A DNA stretch of 64,000 nt from contig RSEH01000082.1 of the NCBI GenBank assembly GCA_006503475.1, forward strand, positions 102,479 to 166,478. Reading direction: 5' to 3'. The translations under genes and the position numbers were made by a program. Under the pieces are notes generated by a model. The model was not told the DNA's origin and did not search any database. It worked only from the letters and a program-made list of their open reading frames with translations. Source of the stretch: Stentor roeselii. Its lineage: Eukaryota > Ciliophora > Heterotrichea > Heterotrichida > Stentoridae. This document shows, in pieces, positions 17,600 to 28,136 of this stretch (positions are counted from its first letter, which is position 1; each line of letters opens with the position of its first letter).

Positions 17600-20218
17600 C
17601 TACTCTCTTTCCTTGTACATCAGTTTCTTATAAGTCTCTGAAGTCGGAAACACGAAATTTTCCCGAAGGCCATTAGGACAAAGTTTAAGAAGAGCAGGCA
17701 TGTACCCTTCAATAACCTCTGCAAGGGTGGCCTTTGAATAGATTCCAGAAAGTCTTCGAATTTGATCTTTTTCACTAATAACTACTTTCCTTGCAGGTCC
17801 AGCGGCTTCACAACACCTTGCAAAAGCTTCAATAAATTCAACAAAAGTCATTTCCACATGTCTTTTCTTATAAACCTCATCAACCTGAACCATCATCGCC
17901 TGGACAAAAGCCAAGTCAACATCTCTAACAACTAAAGTCCCTTCCCCGACATGAGCATCTCTACAAAACTCTCTAAATTCTTCAATACTCATAAAATTCT
18001 TAGCTCCAGGAAGAGTTTTACGTCCAGAGTACTTTTTAAACACAGCTTCCAAGATATCTTTATGAACCTTATAAACCAAATCGACTTCTTCACAAAAATA
18101 AACATTTTTTCTCCAGTTTTCACTTCTTTCATATTCTGAAGAATTTGGTAAAAAAGTCTCAGAAAAAAACTTTCGTGCTGCATCAACTGCGTTGCTACAG
18201 ATTCGATTTCTTACAAAGCGATCAACTGAGATTCTTACAAGAATTTCTAAAAATTCGTAACGAACTAAACTGTTTCCTGGGTTGTATAACTGGTTTTTTT
18301 CTTTAGGGACTATGCAAGCGCTCCAGTTCACTCCAAGGTCGCTGATTTTGTAGAGGTTGTCGAAAGTGTTCCAGGTTTGAAGGGCTTCTGTTAAGATGTT
18401 TATGCCGATTGAGGGCAAATCGCTCTCGCTTTGTGATGAAAGATGCTTGTAACAACGGAATATCCAGGGGTAGATACTTTGGAGGTACTCGAATAACTGG
18501 GTTTGGTGAAGAGGGACTTTTACTAGGTTTGTTAATTTTGATAATTTCCAGTCGAACTCGAAACAGTCTTCGAAGTCGAAGGTGGAGGGAACGTCGTAGG
18601 AACTGAAAATGGATGTTGGAAAGTGCCATGGAATACGGATTAGATCGACTTTTGGACTTGAGTATTTTAAGGGAGGGTCCCGGAGGATTGATTGGAATTC
18701 GTCGATTTTTTTTACTGTGCTTATTGGGTTGGATATGGTGTGAAGGTAAACCACTTTCAAAGGAATAGTAAGCGATTCACTATACTTGGCATCAAGTTCC
18801 AACATACTCCCCAAAGCCTCAAGCTGATAATTATTTGCCTTGACAGGAGTCCCTAAAGAGCTAAAAAAAAACCTAATCTTTCCAGGCGGAACAACCCTTA
18901 AAGTCTCAAAAAAATCCTCTTTCCCAATCATCATCTCAGGTACAAAATCATCACATTCAAGATGAATAAAAACCGGTCCATTCACATTTTCCTTAAACTG
19001 AAAAGTAACCTGAAGCCATTTTTCACATACCCAGCAATTACTTTTAATCCCAGCAGAGCTAGCCCGATCATCAGGTGAATTTTTACTAAGATGCTGAGAT
19101 TTAATCCTATTCACATCAGCGCCAGGGACAATAAACCCTCTAGAGTCAACAACACATTCATTTCCATTCATATGAACCAAAACGCGATGATTCTCCAAAA
19201 GTGCCTGTCCAATAATCTCACATTCTACTAAATTCATGTAATTATTCGACAGGTCTAAATGAAGCAAGCTTGCTTGCTTCCCAAGCAACTTTCCAAGATA
19301 ACTTGTCTTTTCTGGGTCTTTACAATTTCCTAAAGCATTCCAGGATAAGTCGAGTTCTCTTAAAGAAGAATTGTCCTGAAGGCCTTCGAAGATGTTGACA
19401 GCGCCTTCAAGTTTCAAACAGTTCCAATGAAGGTCGAGTTTTCGCAGGTTTTCATTGTAATGAAGCATTTCTTTCAGTGATTTACTTGATAGGGAGTGGA
19501 TGTTGTTCTTGGCAAGAGAGAGATATGTCAGGCTTTTGTTTGTTGAGACTATTGAGGCCAGGGATATTATGTCGTTTGTGGAAAGACGCGTGTTTTCGAG
19601 GTTTAAATGCTTTAAGCATTGCTTTGGACTGCTTAAAAGGCCGAATAGACATTTTAAGGACTTCTCGCCCAGGATGTTGTCGCATAGGGATAGGTAACGG
19701 ATTGGCTGGATGTCTAGGGTTGACATTATTGCGTAGGAACCTTTGTCTGATAAACGGTTTGAACGAAGGTTTAGAAGTTCTAGGTTCTTGAAGTGCTTTA
19801 AACCTTTTGCGAATGAACTGGCGTAGTTATCACCCATGCTATACATATGAATATCAATACCCTTCTGACTATCTTTCGACTTAATCATTCCAAAAGGTTT
19901 CGGATTAAGATTATTTTTCGATATTTCTTTCAAATACGCGATTTTCGAAGATTTTTCAAGATTCAGTCTTCTCTCAGAACTTGAAACTTTTTTAAAGTTA
20001 TCAAAAAACTCAAGTCTCGACTCGATTGGGTCAAGCCGAGCATGTTGAGGACTGAGGAACTTTTCTTTAGTCTTCGAGAGAAAGTCTCTAAGAACTTCCG
20101 AGTTATCAGATTCAAGTCTCTTAAGATCAGGACTCGGAGTAAATTTGAATTTATTAGTAACAGCTTGTCGTGTATTTCGGTTGTTATTGATATTCAGAAA
20201 TCTATCAAAGCACTGCAT
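17600..20218 (-). CDS. Large leucine-rich-repeat protein (ribonuclease-inhibitor type LRRs)
   Basis: 872 aa. LRRs span about residues 130-350, with repeated xxLxxLxLxxNxL units such as LKHFKNLELLNLRSNRLSD, KSLTYLSLAKNNIHSLS and SLRELDLSWNALGN, spaced 26-30 residues as in RI-type LRRs. The remainder (about 390-872) is not repeat: it holds a beta-rich segment and a C-terminal helical domain with ISVDRFVRNR, AARKFFSETFLP and MTFVEFIEAFARC. Proteins with this plan are common in ciliates and flagellates and are often ciliary. No catalytic site is seen, so a scaffold role is inferred. Confidence 0.85.
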   Translation of the reverse strand: MQCFDRFLNINNNRNTRQAVTNKFKFTPSPDLKRLESDNSEVLRDFLSKTKEKFLSPQHARLDPIESRLEFFDNFKKVSSSERRLNLEKSSKIAYLKEISKNNLNPKPFGMIKSKDSQKGIDIHMYSMGDNYASSFAKGLKHFKNLELLNLRSNRLSDKGSYAIMSTLDIQPIRYLSLCDNILGEKSLKCLFGLLSSPKQCLKHLNLENTRLSTNDIISLASIVSTNKSLTYLSLAKNNIHSLSSKSLKEMLHYNENLRKLDLHWNCLKLEGAVNIFEGLQDNSSLRELDLSWNALGNCKDPEKTSYLGKLLGKQASLLHLDLSNNYMNLVECEIIGQALLENHRVLVHMNGNECVVDSRGFIVPGADVNRIKSQHLSKNSPDDRASSAGIKSNCWVCEKWLQVTFQFKENVNGPVFIHLECDDFVPEMMIGKEDFFETLRVVPPGKIRFFFSSLGTPVKANNYQLEALGSMLELDAKYSESLTIPLKVVYLHTISNPISTVKKIDEFQSILRDPPLKYSSPKVDLIRIPWHFPTSIFSSYDVPSTFDFEDCFEFDWKLSKLTNLVKVPLHQTQLFEYLQSIYPWIFRCYKHLSSQSESDLPSIGINILTEALQTWNTFDNLYKISDLGVNWSACIVPKEKNQLYNPGNSLVRYEFLEILVRISVDRFVRNRICSNAVDAARKFFSETFLPNSSEYERSENWRKNVYFCEEVDLVYKVHKDILEAVFKKYSGRKTLPGAKNFMSIEEFREFCRDAHVGEGTLVVRDVDLAFVQAMMVQVDEVYKKRHVEMTFVEFIEAFARCCEAAGPARKVVISEKDQIRRLSGIYSKATLAEVIEGYMPALLKLCPNGLRENFVFPTSETYKKLMYKERE

Positions 20219-20370
20219 TTTTATATAATCCTAAACCCAAATTCACATCTCAAAACATTCCAATCCTCAAAACCCCAAAATTTCCTAAAACTCAATCAAA
20301 ACTACTTAAAATCTTGTAAAAATCCTCGTGATCAATGCCGTTTTCTACCTTAAAAGAAATAATCTCTAAA

Positions 20371-21225
20371 TTAAAAGCATACCACGACAGCACAAATATT
20401 ATCTTGAGATTTTCCAGCCACAGCCCTTTGGACCAAATCATTAGCGATTTCGATACTGCTCCTTCCTTTATTCAATCTAAGTGTAGTGTGTTCAATGACA
20501 TCCCAGACGCCATCCGAAGCAAGAATCATGCAAACGTCATTCGGAGTGATGACCCTTCTGACCACATGCGGCACATTCGAAACCCCACTGGTCTTCAAGT
20601 GATGATCGCCGAGTGCCCTGCTCACAGCGAGTTGTCCAGCGACCCTTCCCCTGATCAGTACTCCTCCACCACTCACAATTCGATCGATTTCTGCATAGTC
20701 AGTCCCTCGATGGTCATAAGTGAGTTGTTCAGCGCCACCAGCAGAGACAATAACACCTTTAGAGTCTCCAACATTTGCAACATAAACCACTTTCTGATGT
20801 CCTTCTTTCCTTAAAAAAGCAACAGTTGCAGTTGTTCCAGAAGTGACAGCACCAGTCAATCTGAGCTGGTCATCAACTTTTTGAAAGCACTTCGTGAAAG
20901 CTCTGGTGATATCGTCAGGACTTTCTTGAATGGCTTTTCTCAGCTCTTCATGCATGCGGGCCTTGCAATAGTCCACAGCTTCTGAGCCTCCATGTCCATC
21001 AAAAAGTGCGAAGTATCCTTGATTGGGGTCTCCCATGTAAGAGTCGATAAGTTTGCTGGCGTCTTCCATGTATTGTCTGAACCTCGCGTTTTGTTCTTCT
21101 TTGCAGGCGTAGTTGTTGACTGAACTTCCACGAGGATTGTACTCGTCAGGGTTGATACTTGCGATGTAGTTTTGAGCTGAGAAGGCTGCTGAGTAAGTAG
21201 TTTCGATTTTATGAACTCCGTCCAT
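20371..21225 (-). CDS. PP2C-type protein phosphatase
   Basis: 284 aa, a minimal PPM/PP2C catalytic domain. Metal-binding and catalytic motifs are in order: R in NARFRQYMED, ALFDGHGG, TATVAFL, ANVGDSKGV, SRALGDHHLK, LASDGVWDV and SQDNICAVVV. It dephosphorylates Ser/Thr with Mg/Mn. There is no membrane or targeting segment. Its ATG is 9 bp after the stop of the upstream COQ11-like gene on the same strand. Confidence 0.95.
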   Translation of the reverse strand: MDGVHKIETTYSAAFSAQNYIASINPDEYNPRGSSVNNYACKEEQNARFRQYMEDASKLIDSYMGDPNQGYFALFDGHGGSEAVDYCKARMHEELRKAIQESPDDITRAFTKCFQKVDDQLRLTGAVTSGTTATVAFLRKEGHQKVVYVANVGDSKGVIVSAGGAEQLTYDHRGTDYAEIDRIVSGGGVLIRGRVAGQLAVSRALGDHHLKTSGVSNVPHVVRRVITPNDVCMILASDGVWDVIEHTTLRLNKGRSSIEIANDLVQRAVAGKSQDNICAVVVCF

Positions 21226-21234
21226 TTAAATTAT

Positions 21235-21954
21235 CTACTTTGAATGTCCTGTAATGGTCTCGATGTCGTGGACTTCAAGGGTCTTTCCCCAGAGGTCTTG
21301 GTTTTGAACGCTTTTGACTGCGGCTTCAGCGACTAGTTCGAGCGGAAGGGTCTTTGCTGGGAAACATGAAGGAGCTGATGATAAGCCGATGGATTTTAGA
21401 AGTTGGCCTTGGTAGTAAAATAAGTCGACTAGGTAACTTGCTGTGAATAGTTTCATGTTGGATGCGGAAACCATTACGCCTGGACGTAAAATCGTGTATG
21501 GGATTGAAGGAGAAGCTGATGATAAAAAGGTTTCTACTTCTCGCTTGGTTTCTATGTAACCTGGAAGCATGAACCAACCCTTCGCTGCGCTCAGGAAGAC
21601 GAATGGAACTGGGGTAGATGTTGATTGTAATGTTTTTATTACTGATAGGGCGGCGTCTCGATTTACTTGCTCGTAACTACCTTCGTAACGGTCGTTTAGC
21701 TTTAAGGGAGTGCGTGAATCGATTAGTGTACCGACTGTATGTATCACGCCTGAGACATTTGGAAGAATATCTTTAAAAGTCTCTGGTTTAAATGCATCTC
21801 CTTGTAAATGCTCTACTGCTGAATCCCAAGGCCCTGGATATTTCGGTTTAGTCGAACGAGACATGGAAATAATTTTGATTCCTTTTGTAGCCGCGTACCA
21901 ACATATCGATGACCCGACATATCCGTTTCCTCCGATCACCAGAATTGGCTTCAT
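21235..21954 (-). CDS. COQ11-like NAD(P)-binding Rossmann protein (atypical SDR)
   Basis: 239 aa. The N terminus has the dinucleotide motif VIGGNGYVGSSIC (GxxGxxG), followed by ISMSRSTKPKYPGPW and GVIHTVGTLID, the signature of yeast Coq11/YLR290C and related mitochondrial atypical SDRs. A catalytic YxxxK may be YIETK. The family contributes to coenzyme Q biosynthesis or its control. The N terminus starts directly with the Rossmann strand, so no obvious presequence is present. It is tandem with PP2C, 9 bp apart. Confidence 0.8.
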   Translation of the reverse strand: MKPILVIGGNGYVGSSICWYAATKGIKIISMSRSTKPKYPGPWDSAVEHLQGDAFKPETFKDILPNVSGVIHTVGTLIDSRTPLKLNDRYEGSYEQVNRDAALSVIKTLQSTSTPVPFVFLSAAKGWFMLPGYIETKREVETFLSSASPSIPYTILRPGVMVSASNMKLFTASYLVDLFYYQGQLLKSIGLSSAPSCFPAKTLPLELVAEAAVKSVQNQDLWGKTLEVHDIETITGHSK

Positions 21955-22005
21955 TTTTATTAGATGATGTCATTTAATGACTTAGAGTTTATGGCCTGAA
22001 TCACT

Positions 22006-22962
22006 CTACCAGAGTTTAGTGCTTAACTGAAAAGACTTGTGAGAGGCGAATAACTTTTGACGGCTTGGGTATGACAGGATTTTTTCGTGTGGAGAGCCTT
22101 GCTTGCATTTTGGTTTCATTAATTGTCGCTGGATTTTTGCGTCTTTGACTAGTTCTCGAATTTTATACTGATAGGTTTTTTTTTCCTTGTTTTCAATCCC
22201 TTGCTTAATTTTCTTAGCTTTTTCTCTCAAACTATCCTTTTTATTATTTTTCCCATGCAATTCAGGAGGAACACTAAAAGCTTTAGGCATAATTTCCTTT
22301 TCCTTCTTATAATGATCACTAAATTCCTCCACCTCATTACTTCTATGATGATTCTCCAAATCCTTCTCAATTTTATTCGGAATTCCTCTAAACTCTGCAT
22401 TTTCAAGTATTTTCTTAAGTTCATTCGCTTTTTTCGCCTGATTCCAAGAGTTAACAAGTGCATCTTTTTCCATTTCCCTCTTAATTATTTTCTTTTTTTT
22501 ATCTTCCAAAAATTTCTGCACATCTTCTGAATTACTTAATTTCGCCGACTCAAGTTCCTTGTACTTTAAATTAAGAAGACTTTCTTGTTTAAGTGAAAGT
22601 TGCAGATTCAAGTCATTTCTGAACTGGTTCATTTGATTTATTTCTCTTCTCCTTCTTTCTTCTCGAGGAGTCTGGGGAAGGTTGGGGTATCCATGAAAGG
22701 TAGAATCGATTCCAGGCTTTACTTTCGACTGATGTTCTTCTTTGATCTTCTCAATCTTTTGGTCGACTTGAAGTTTTAGCTCGGCTTGGTACTGTTGCTT
22801 TGAATAAGATGGCTTTTCTTGAAGGAAAAATGAGTTTATTGTTGAAGGTGACTGGCTTTTTTCTTCTACTTTTCGTTCGAGATCTGAAACGTATTTTCCT
22901 AGGTTTGAGGACTCGAGGTCTTGGTAACTTTGGATACTTTTGAAGTAGTGTCGACGGGACAT
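22006..22962 (-). CDS. Coiled-coil protein, possibly cytoskeletal
   Basis: 318 aa, very rich in Lys and Glu. Coiled-coil or long helix is predicted by eye over about residues 55-90, 105-215 and 235-290 (for example EERRRREINQMNQFRND and EKAKKIKQGIENKEKK). The N terminus SRRHYFKSIQSYQDLE has a pattern seen in ciliate basal-body or axonemal proteins, but I cannot assign a family. It lies 51 bp upstream of the COQ11-like gene on the same strand. Confidence 0.75.
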   Translation of the reverse strand: MSRRHYFKSIQSYQDLESSNLGKYVSDLERKVEEKSQSPSTINSFFLQEKPSYSKQQYQAELKLQVDQKIEKIKEEHQSKVKPGIDSTFHGYPNLPQTPREERRRREINQMNQFRNDLNLQLSLKQESLLNLKYKELESAKLSNSEDVQKFLEDKKKKIIKREMEKDALVNSWNQAKKANELKKILENAEFRGIPNKIEKDLENHHRSNEVEEFSDHYKKEKEIMPKAFSVPPELHGKNNKKDSLREKAKKIKQGIENKEKKTYQYKIRELVKDAKIQRQLMKPKCKQGSPHEKILSYPSRQKLFASHKSFQLSTKLW

Positions 22963-23293
22963 TTTTAGTAATTCTAATGTTGGAGATTTTCGTGGATTTT
23001 AATGGATTTAGTGAATGAAAAGATTGGTTGTTTTTTTTGGATTTGATATTTTAATGATGTTGAAAATTTTGGGTTTTTTGATTTGGTTTTGATTGGTCGA
23101 TTATTTAATGTTAAGAATTTTAGTTTGGGAAAGATAGGCTTGGGTTAATTAGTTGAATTTATTATAGTTGTTAATGGATTTAGTTTCGTTTATTTGAGAC
23201 TTGTATTGATTTTTTTTATTCGTTTTAAAATTAATGCCATTTTAATGAAAATCCTGCAGACTTTCCCTGAAATATCTAAATAATTCTGATATT
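22963..23293. other. Spacer with G-rich left, C-rich right
   Basis: 331 bp. The strip 22981-23040 has 17 G and 1 C by hand count, while the last 60 bp are C-richer than G. No gene or repeat is recognised. Confidence 0.6.
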
Positions 23294-24856
23294 TTACAAC
23301 AAACTATGTGTTTCTCTTCTAACTTTCAAAATTTCTGCAAACTTAATCAAAACACTCATGGGCTGTCTTTCAATTTCGTTATTTTTCAAGTTTCTTAAAA
23401 TTTCACTTTCAGAGCCAACATGGTCATCAAGTAAGGTACTTTCATTCCTGTTATACAAATTAAGTACCTTGTCAATAATTTCCTCATCATTCAAGCTCTT
23501 ATTGCTAATTCCAATAGTTTTCTTACTTCCTTCAAGACTAATCTTGCTAAAAATCTGACTTTTTTTATGCAAATCAATACTTTTCAAGCTATCCTCCTTG
23601 AGTTTACCCTTACTCCTAAAGCTCGAAATGCTAAACTTGCCCTTTAAATTCTTAAAGCTTGGCTTCAAGATAACTTCTTGACTTTTATTAAGAAAAATCC
23701 TTTTAAAACTTTTTTCCTTATCAAAACTTTCACCTTTCTCAAGTCCTCGTTCATTAGAAAAAGAGGCTCTTTTCAAATTAGCAAAGCTGAACTCAATAAG
23801 ACTTGCATCTCTGACATTAATTGCGATTTTAACAGGCGAAATCTGATCCTTTTCATTAATAATCATTTCCTTGACCTGCATAAATCTTCCCTCTTTGATC
23901 TTAGGTTTGGGAAGTGGATGATAAACAAGAGGCTTTTGAAGTACTGCCACAGGTTCAGTGATTTCATTTGTGACTGTCCGAGCGACGGCCTCAGGCATGT
24001 CGACATCTTTTAAAGCTTCAACTACAAGTGCGAGATACTCCATCAAAAGTACAGAAGAATGAGAAATACTTTCAAGTCGGTTCAAGTCAATCCACTTATA
24101 ATCCCTCAGCATTTGTTTCAATTCTTTAATTTTCCTTTTTTTCATAGAGTTAGGGTCGAAATTTTTCAGTATTTCCACCAAATTTTCCTTAAAGAAGAAA
24201 TTTTTAGCTCGTCTTGGTGTATACGGCACAGTATTCAACATACAAAAAACGATTTCCAGTACTTTTCCTATAATAGTATGAGAAGTCAGTTCATGAAGAC
24301 TCTTAGCTTCAGCAGAGTCGATAAGAAAAGTGATATCTTTCATCCTTGACTGAATAGAGTGGATTCTATAGTCAAAGGGAGGGGGAGGTGCCGGTGAAGG
24401 TCTTGAGGGGAACTCGGGGTACCTGTGAGAGTCGATCGGTTCCGGCTCTTGTACTTGCACCTGAACAGTTTCTTCTACTGCGACTTCTTGAATAGTCTCC
24501 AGCGAGGCCAGGTAGTAAATCATTTCCATCACACGGTCCAGGACCATTCGGTTTCGGTCGTGATTCGTTATTGACCCACTTGACCAAATACCTACTCCGA
24601 TTGAAAGGCTTGTCGCTTCCATTCGGCTCATTAATAATAGAATCTTCTTACCTAGACCTGGAATTTCTTCGTAAAAGTCCTCACTTGAAGGCAAACGGTA
24701 AACAATACATGCCCATAGACAGTTCTTGTGCTTTGAACGCATTTGTTGAGAAGCGCTTCGCGCTTCTTTGTAAGATTCTACTTTACTTCCGAATGCTTGG
24801 AATATCGTTCGGTTGAAAAATGCTTGGGTACTTGAATGTAGAGCGACATGGCTCAT
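23294..24856 (-). CDS. Protein with a dynein-stalk-like helical segment; function unknown
   Basis: 520 aa. The first 110 residues look globular (LWACIVYRLPSSEDFYEEIPG). A Pro/Glu-rich linker follows. Residues about 200-285 (AKNFFFKENLVEILKNFD ... KWIDLNRLESISHSSVLLMEYLALVVEAL) follow the pattern of the segment after the stalk of dynein heavy chains, where FxxxLxxFD precedes a helix ending in SxAxxxLxxWVxAM. No AAA or P-loop is present, so it is not a dynein. The C-terminal 200 residues are basic and Lys/Ser-rich. The N-terminal part is not identified. A microtubule role is inference only. Confidence 0.7.
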   Translation of the reverse strand: MSHVALHSSTQAFFNRTIFQAFGSKVESYKEARSASQQMRSKHKNCLWACIVYRLPSSEDFYEEIPGLGKKILLLMSRMEATSLSIGVGIWSSGSITNHDRNRMVLDRVMEMIYYLASLETIQEVAVEETVQVQVQEPEPIDSHRYPEFPSRPSPAPPPPFDYRIHSIQSRMKDITFLIDSAEAKSLHELTSHTIIGKVLEIVFCMLNTVPYTPRRAKNFFFKENLVEILKNFDPNSMKKRKIKELKQMLRDYKWIDLNRLESISHSSVLLMEYLALVVEALKDVDMPEAVARTVTNEITEPVAVLQKPLVYHPLPKPKIKEGRFMQVKEMIINEKDQISPVKIAINVRDASLIEFSFANLKRASFSNERGLEKGESFDKEKSFKRIFLNKSQEVILKPSFKNLKGKFSISSFRSKGKLKEDSLKSIDLHKKSQIFSKISLEGSKKTIGISNKSLNDEEIIDKVLNLYNRNESTLLDDHVGSESEILRNLKNNEIERQPMSVLIKFAEILKVRRETHSLL

Positions 24857-25520
24857 TTGATGATTTTTTAGGGATTTTTTGGATTATGGTTTTAATGGAG
24901 GGTTGATGAGGAGGAGTTGTTTTGGGATTAGGAGGATGACTGGATGTTTGATTAAGAGATGGAATGATTTTATTAAATTTGAAAATAGTTTTTATTTGTA
25001 TTTAAGTAGGGTTTTAGTTATGGTGGTATTGGGGTTAAGTATTATTTAAAGAAATTCGAATGTATAAGGTTTCATATCGAATTTCATTGGTTTAAAAAAA
25101 AATTTCTGGTTTTTATTTGTTTATAAGGGGTTTAAATAATGATTTATTTACTTACTCAATTCAAACGAAGAGAATTAGTTAAAAGTTTAAATATTTCTGT
25201 GTATAATGGTATATGAATTCTAGATATTTAAAATATTCATTATGACTGAAACCACTGAATTATTTGATAGAGCTCGAAATGACTTCTAAGTAATTTTAGA
25301 TGATTTTATATCAGTTTATGACCGAAAATGATTTTTTTCATCTGTAAATCAGTCAAAATTGATCGAATCAAAGGTAAAATCCTTCTTCTCTCATTCATTA
25401 ACAATTGACTTCCACTCTACAAGTCTTGAAAAATTTCTTTGAGTTCTTCTCGACGACTCAAAGTATTTCTGCTCATCTGTTCAAAGCACGATGATTTAAA
25501 GTTTAAATTAAAGGTTTAAA
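24857..25520. other. Spacer upstream of RFT1
   Basis: 0.66 kb without genes. The first 100 bp are G/T-rich and nearly free of C; the last 150 bp carry pyrimidine-rich stretches (CTCATTCATT, CTTCCACTCTAC). No repeats or RNAs seen. Confidence 0.6.
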
Positions 25521-26912
25521 ATGAATGTTTTTGATAAAGGAATACAGGCTGCCAAGCTACTTGTCAGCTTTCATCTAATCATGAAAGGTGTCAACTTTGC
25601 TCTCGGGATTATCATCGCCCGTGTCATGTCTCCTGAGGCTTATGGAGCTGGACACATTCAGCTTAGCCTGGCCACTTCAGCCATCTTGCATTTGTCCAGA
25701 GAGTCTTTCAGAAAAGTTGCTTTGAAAACCAAGGAAAGTCCTTTTGGAATCATGTGGGTCTCTGTCTTGATAACATCGGTGATTGCCTTTCTTTCATACT
25801 TGATGAATCCTACTTTATCTACACTTATCATTGCATCTGCAGCTTTTATTGAAGTGCTGTCAGAGCCTTACCACATCTCTCACTTACGTTCAATAGACGT
25901 GAAATCAACAATAACAGCAGAGTCCTTTTCAACGATAATCAACTGTTTAGTAGTCCTCTCCTTTTCTCATTTAAACGAAATATCATTTTGCCTGGGTCAG
26001 CTAGCATCATCAACAACCCATTTGATAGTTCATTTATATCAAAGCAAGAAAGTTCCACTACTCCTCGAAATAACCTCAGATGATAAATCCTTACTAAAGA
26101 CTTACGCATTTATCGGAGTATTCAAGTTCTTTTTAAGTGAAGGTGAGAAGATATTCTTGACATACATGGCATACACATCATTAGACAGAGGAGTTTTCGC
26201 ATTAGTAGCGAACCTATGCGGAATAGTCCCAAGAATCTTCTACGCTCCAGTTGAGCAAATAACCTACATAGTCTTCACAAAGGACCTGAGCCCAGATCAG
26301 CAGAAAGAAGGAGTCCACAGCATCCTGGGAATAATGTGGGTCTTCGGAATGCTCTTCGCGACATACACGCAAATCTACGCAGACATCATCATTCAAGTCC
26401 TTTACGCGGACAACTGGAAAGACACTGACGCTGCAAATGCTCTTGCTCTTTACGGCTTTTACATCATGATCATGGGAGTCTTCGGCTCAGGTGACGCGAT
26501 TGACTGGGCAATGAGCACTGAAAGTCAGATATTCAATAAAAGAAAATCTAGCACAATAGCATTTTTGTAAGAAAAAATTAGGATTTTCATGACTAGTGCT
26601 TTTTCTTTATCACATTTCGGAGCCACTGGGTTGATTTTTTCTTGTATTTTGAGTTTTTTGGGAAGATTAGGATTTTGTGCTCGTAGTAATTTGAACCATT
26701 TTAAATGGTTAAGACTAAGAGACTTGATTCCAGATATTGAAACAGTCGCTTCTTGTTTAGTTGTTTACATGATTCTTAGAGTGGTTAAAGTTTACAGTAG
26801 TCCTTTAGAACTTGTAGGGGCTGGAGGAGTGACTCTCGGTCTTCATCTTTACCTGCTGCATGTTCTTCATAAGGAAAAACTTGCAAAGCTGAAGGCTTAC
26901 AAAAAGGAATAG
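25521..26912 (+). CDS. RFT1: RFT1-like ER membrane protein (N-glycosylation)
   Basis: Two exons, 25521-26566 and 26582-26912, joined by removing a 15-nt intron give 458 aa. The N terminus (KLLVSFHLIMKGVNFALGIIIARVMSPEAYGAGHIQL) and the motif LHLSRESFRK match Rft1, a MATE-like polytopic ER protein of about 12 membrane spans required for Man5GlcNAc2-PP-dolichol use. After the intron the frame continues with hydrophobic helices (FGATGLIFSCILSFLGRLGF), as expected. Without splicing the frame stops at 26570. Somewhat shorter than the fungal and animal proteins (about 540-575 aa). A small membrane protein gene starts 6 bp after the stop. Confidence 0.92.
26567..26581 (+). other. 15-nt intron of RFT1
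   Basis: GTAAGAAAAAATTAG, flanked by exon ends TTT-TT and G-ATT. Removal restores an uninterrupted RFT1 frame (AFLIFMTSAF); retention puts a TAA stop at 26568-26570. Confidence 0.93.
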
Positions 26913-26918
26913 TAATAA

Positions 26919-27182
26919 ATGGGATTAATTCAGAGACTCTGGGTCAAATGGAGGAAAATCGACCCTCATTATCGCCGGGAAATCAAACAAAACGCAACTT
27001 GGATTGGGGCTTATTTAATCGGCATCCCAGTTTTGCTTTACTTCTCTTTGATTGCCGTTTATGACATTCAGACCAAGGCAGCTGTCAAGTTGACTGTACC
27101 TGAAGAAGTCAACGACAAGAACTACCAGGAGTGGCTTAAACGACAGCAGAAAAAGGGAAAGTTTTTAGAACCTGATGATTAA
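26919..27182 (+). CDS. Small single-span membrane protein
   Basis: 87 aa. A basic amphipathic N terminus (MGLIQRLWVKWRKIDPHYRREIKQN), one hydrophobic span (about residues 28-48, WIGAYLIGIPVLLYFSLIAVY) and a charged C terminus (EWLKRQQKKGKFLEPDD). The size and plan resemble small mitochondrial inner-membrane or ER proteins, but no family is recognised. It begins 6 bp after RFT1 on the same strand. Confidence 0.7.
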   Translation: MGLIQRLWVKWRKIDPHYRREIKQNATWIGAYLIGIPVLLYFSLIAVYDIQTKAAVKLTVPEEVNDKNYQEWLKRQQKKGKFLEPDD

Positions 27183-27256
27183 TTAAAAGAATTCGAAGAA
27201 TATGAAGAATAACCAGAAAAACTTGAGTTTTCGGCTTTGCTTACTCTGAATTTTTG

Positions 27257-28099
27257 TTACTCGACTAGTTTTTCAAGGAATTCTTGCTTTAAAAGAGCTC
27301 TTTGATGCTCGATTTCGAGTTTTTTCTTTTGAAACTTCTGATTTTTTCTTACCTTTTCTTGCCTTTGAAAGACTTTCTCGTTATTTTGGAAATTTTCTTG
27401 AAGAAGGTTTTGGAAATTTTGCTCTAGTTGATTGGTTTCTTCTATGCAAGAATAGAAATCTTTTTTCGACCTTTGAAGTTTCATTTGTTGATCCTGGTTT
27501 TTCTTGAAAGATTTCAAGTTTATATCAGAAATTATTGTTTCTTTTATGTTAGTTTTCTTGAAGTTTATTGGAGAAAGTTTGTTGAAAACTGGACGAAATG
27601 ACAGTGCCTCAAGTTTCGAACTTTTTAAGTCTTTTCGCATTTTTTCAGGACTTTTCAAAGGTTTTTCCAGGTGAATTTTTTGAATATTTTGGATTTTTCC
27701 TGATAATTTTTGAGAATATTGCGATTTTTTGTGAGTTTTGACTGATGCAACTATTTCTTGTGTCTGTTTTTTTTTTACTTTTTTGTACTCGGCTCGTTGG
27801 AAGATTTTTTGGTAAAAATCTGAGTACCAGTCTTGTCCTTTTGGGCTTTTTAGGTAATTTTTAAGTCTGTTTGTGAGTTACTCAGGACTTGGTGAAGGGC
27901 GATTTAAAGAGTTTTTTGAAAGGAATGAGTTTTGTGAGCCTTGCTTTGAAAAATCGAGGGACATTGAAACATTTCCAGAGTTCTGAATCCAGAGACGCGG
28001 TTTTATTGGTGCTGGCGTTTTTGTGATTTTTGAATAGCGAAGGAATTTGTTTGCTGGGTGGTTTTTTATTGAAATGATATCGGGAAAGCGTTGAAGCAT
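27257..28099 (-). CDS. Basic coiled-coil protein, two exons
   Basis: Exon 1 is 28099-27882 and exon 2 is 27866-27257; removing a 15-nt intron gives 275 aa from a proper ATG. Without splicing the frame stops after 73 residues. The protein is basic and helical in its C-terminal half (YKKVKKKQTQEIVASVK ... KKKLEIEHQRALLKQEF). A conserved-looking patch GQDWYSDFYQKIFQRAEYKK follows the junction. No known family. It is divergent from the gene at 28137, with 37 bp between starts. Confidence 0.8.
27867..27881 (-). other. 15-nt intron in the coiled-coil gene
   Basis: On the coding strand the intron reads GTAACTCACAAACAG, between PSPE and LKNYLK. It contains the in-frame TAA that would end exon 1. Removal gives one open frame of 276 codons. 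Confidence 0.92.
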
Positions 28100-28136
28100 T
28101 TATTGAGAAGTTAAATAATTCAGTTAGTTTATTATT

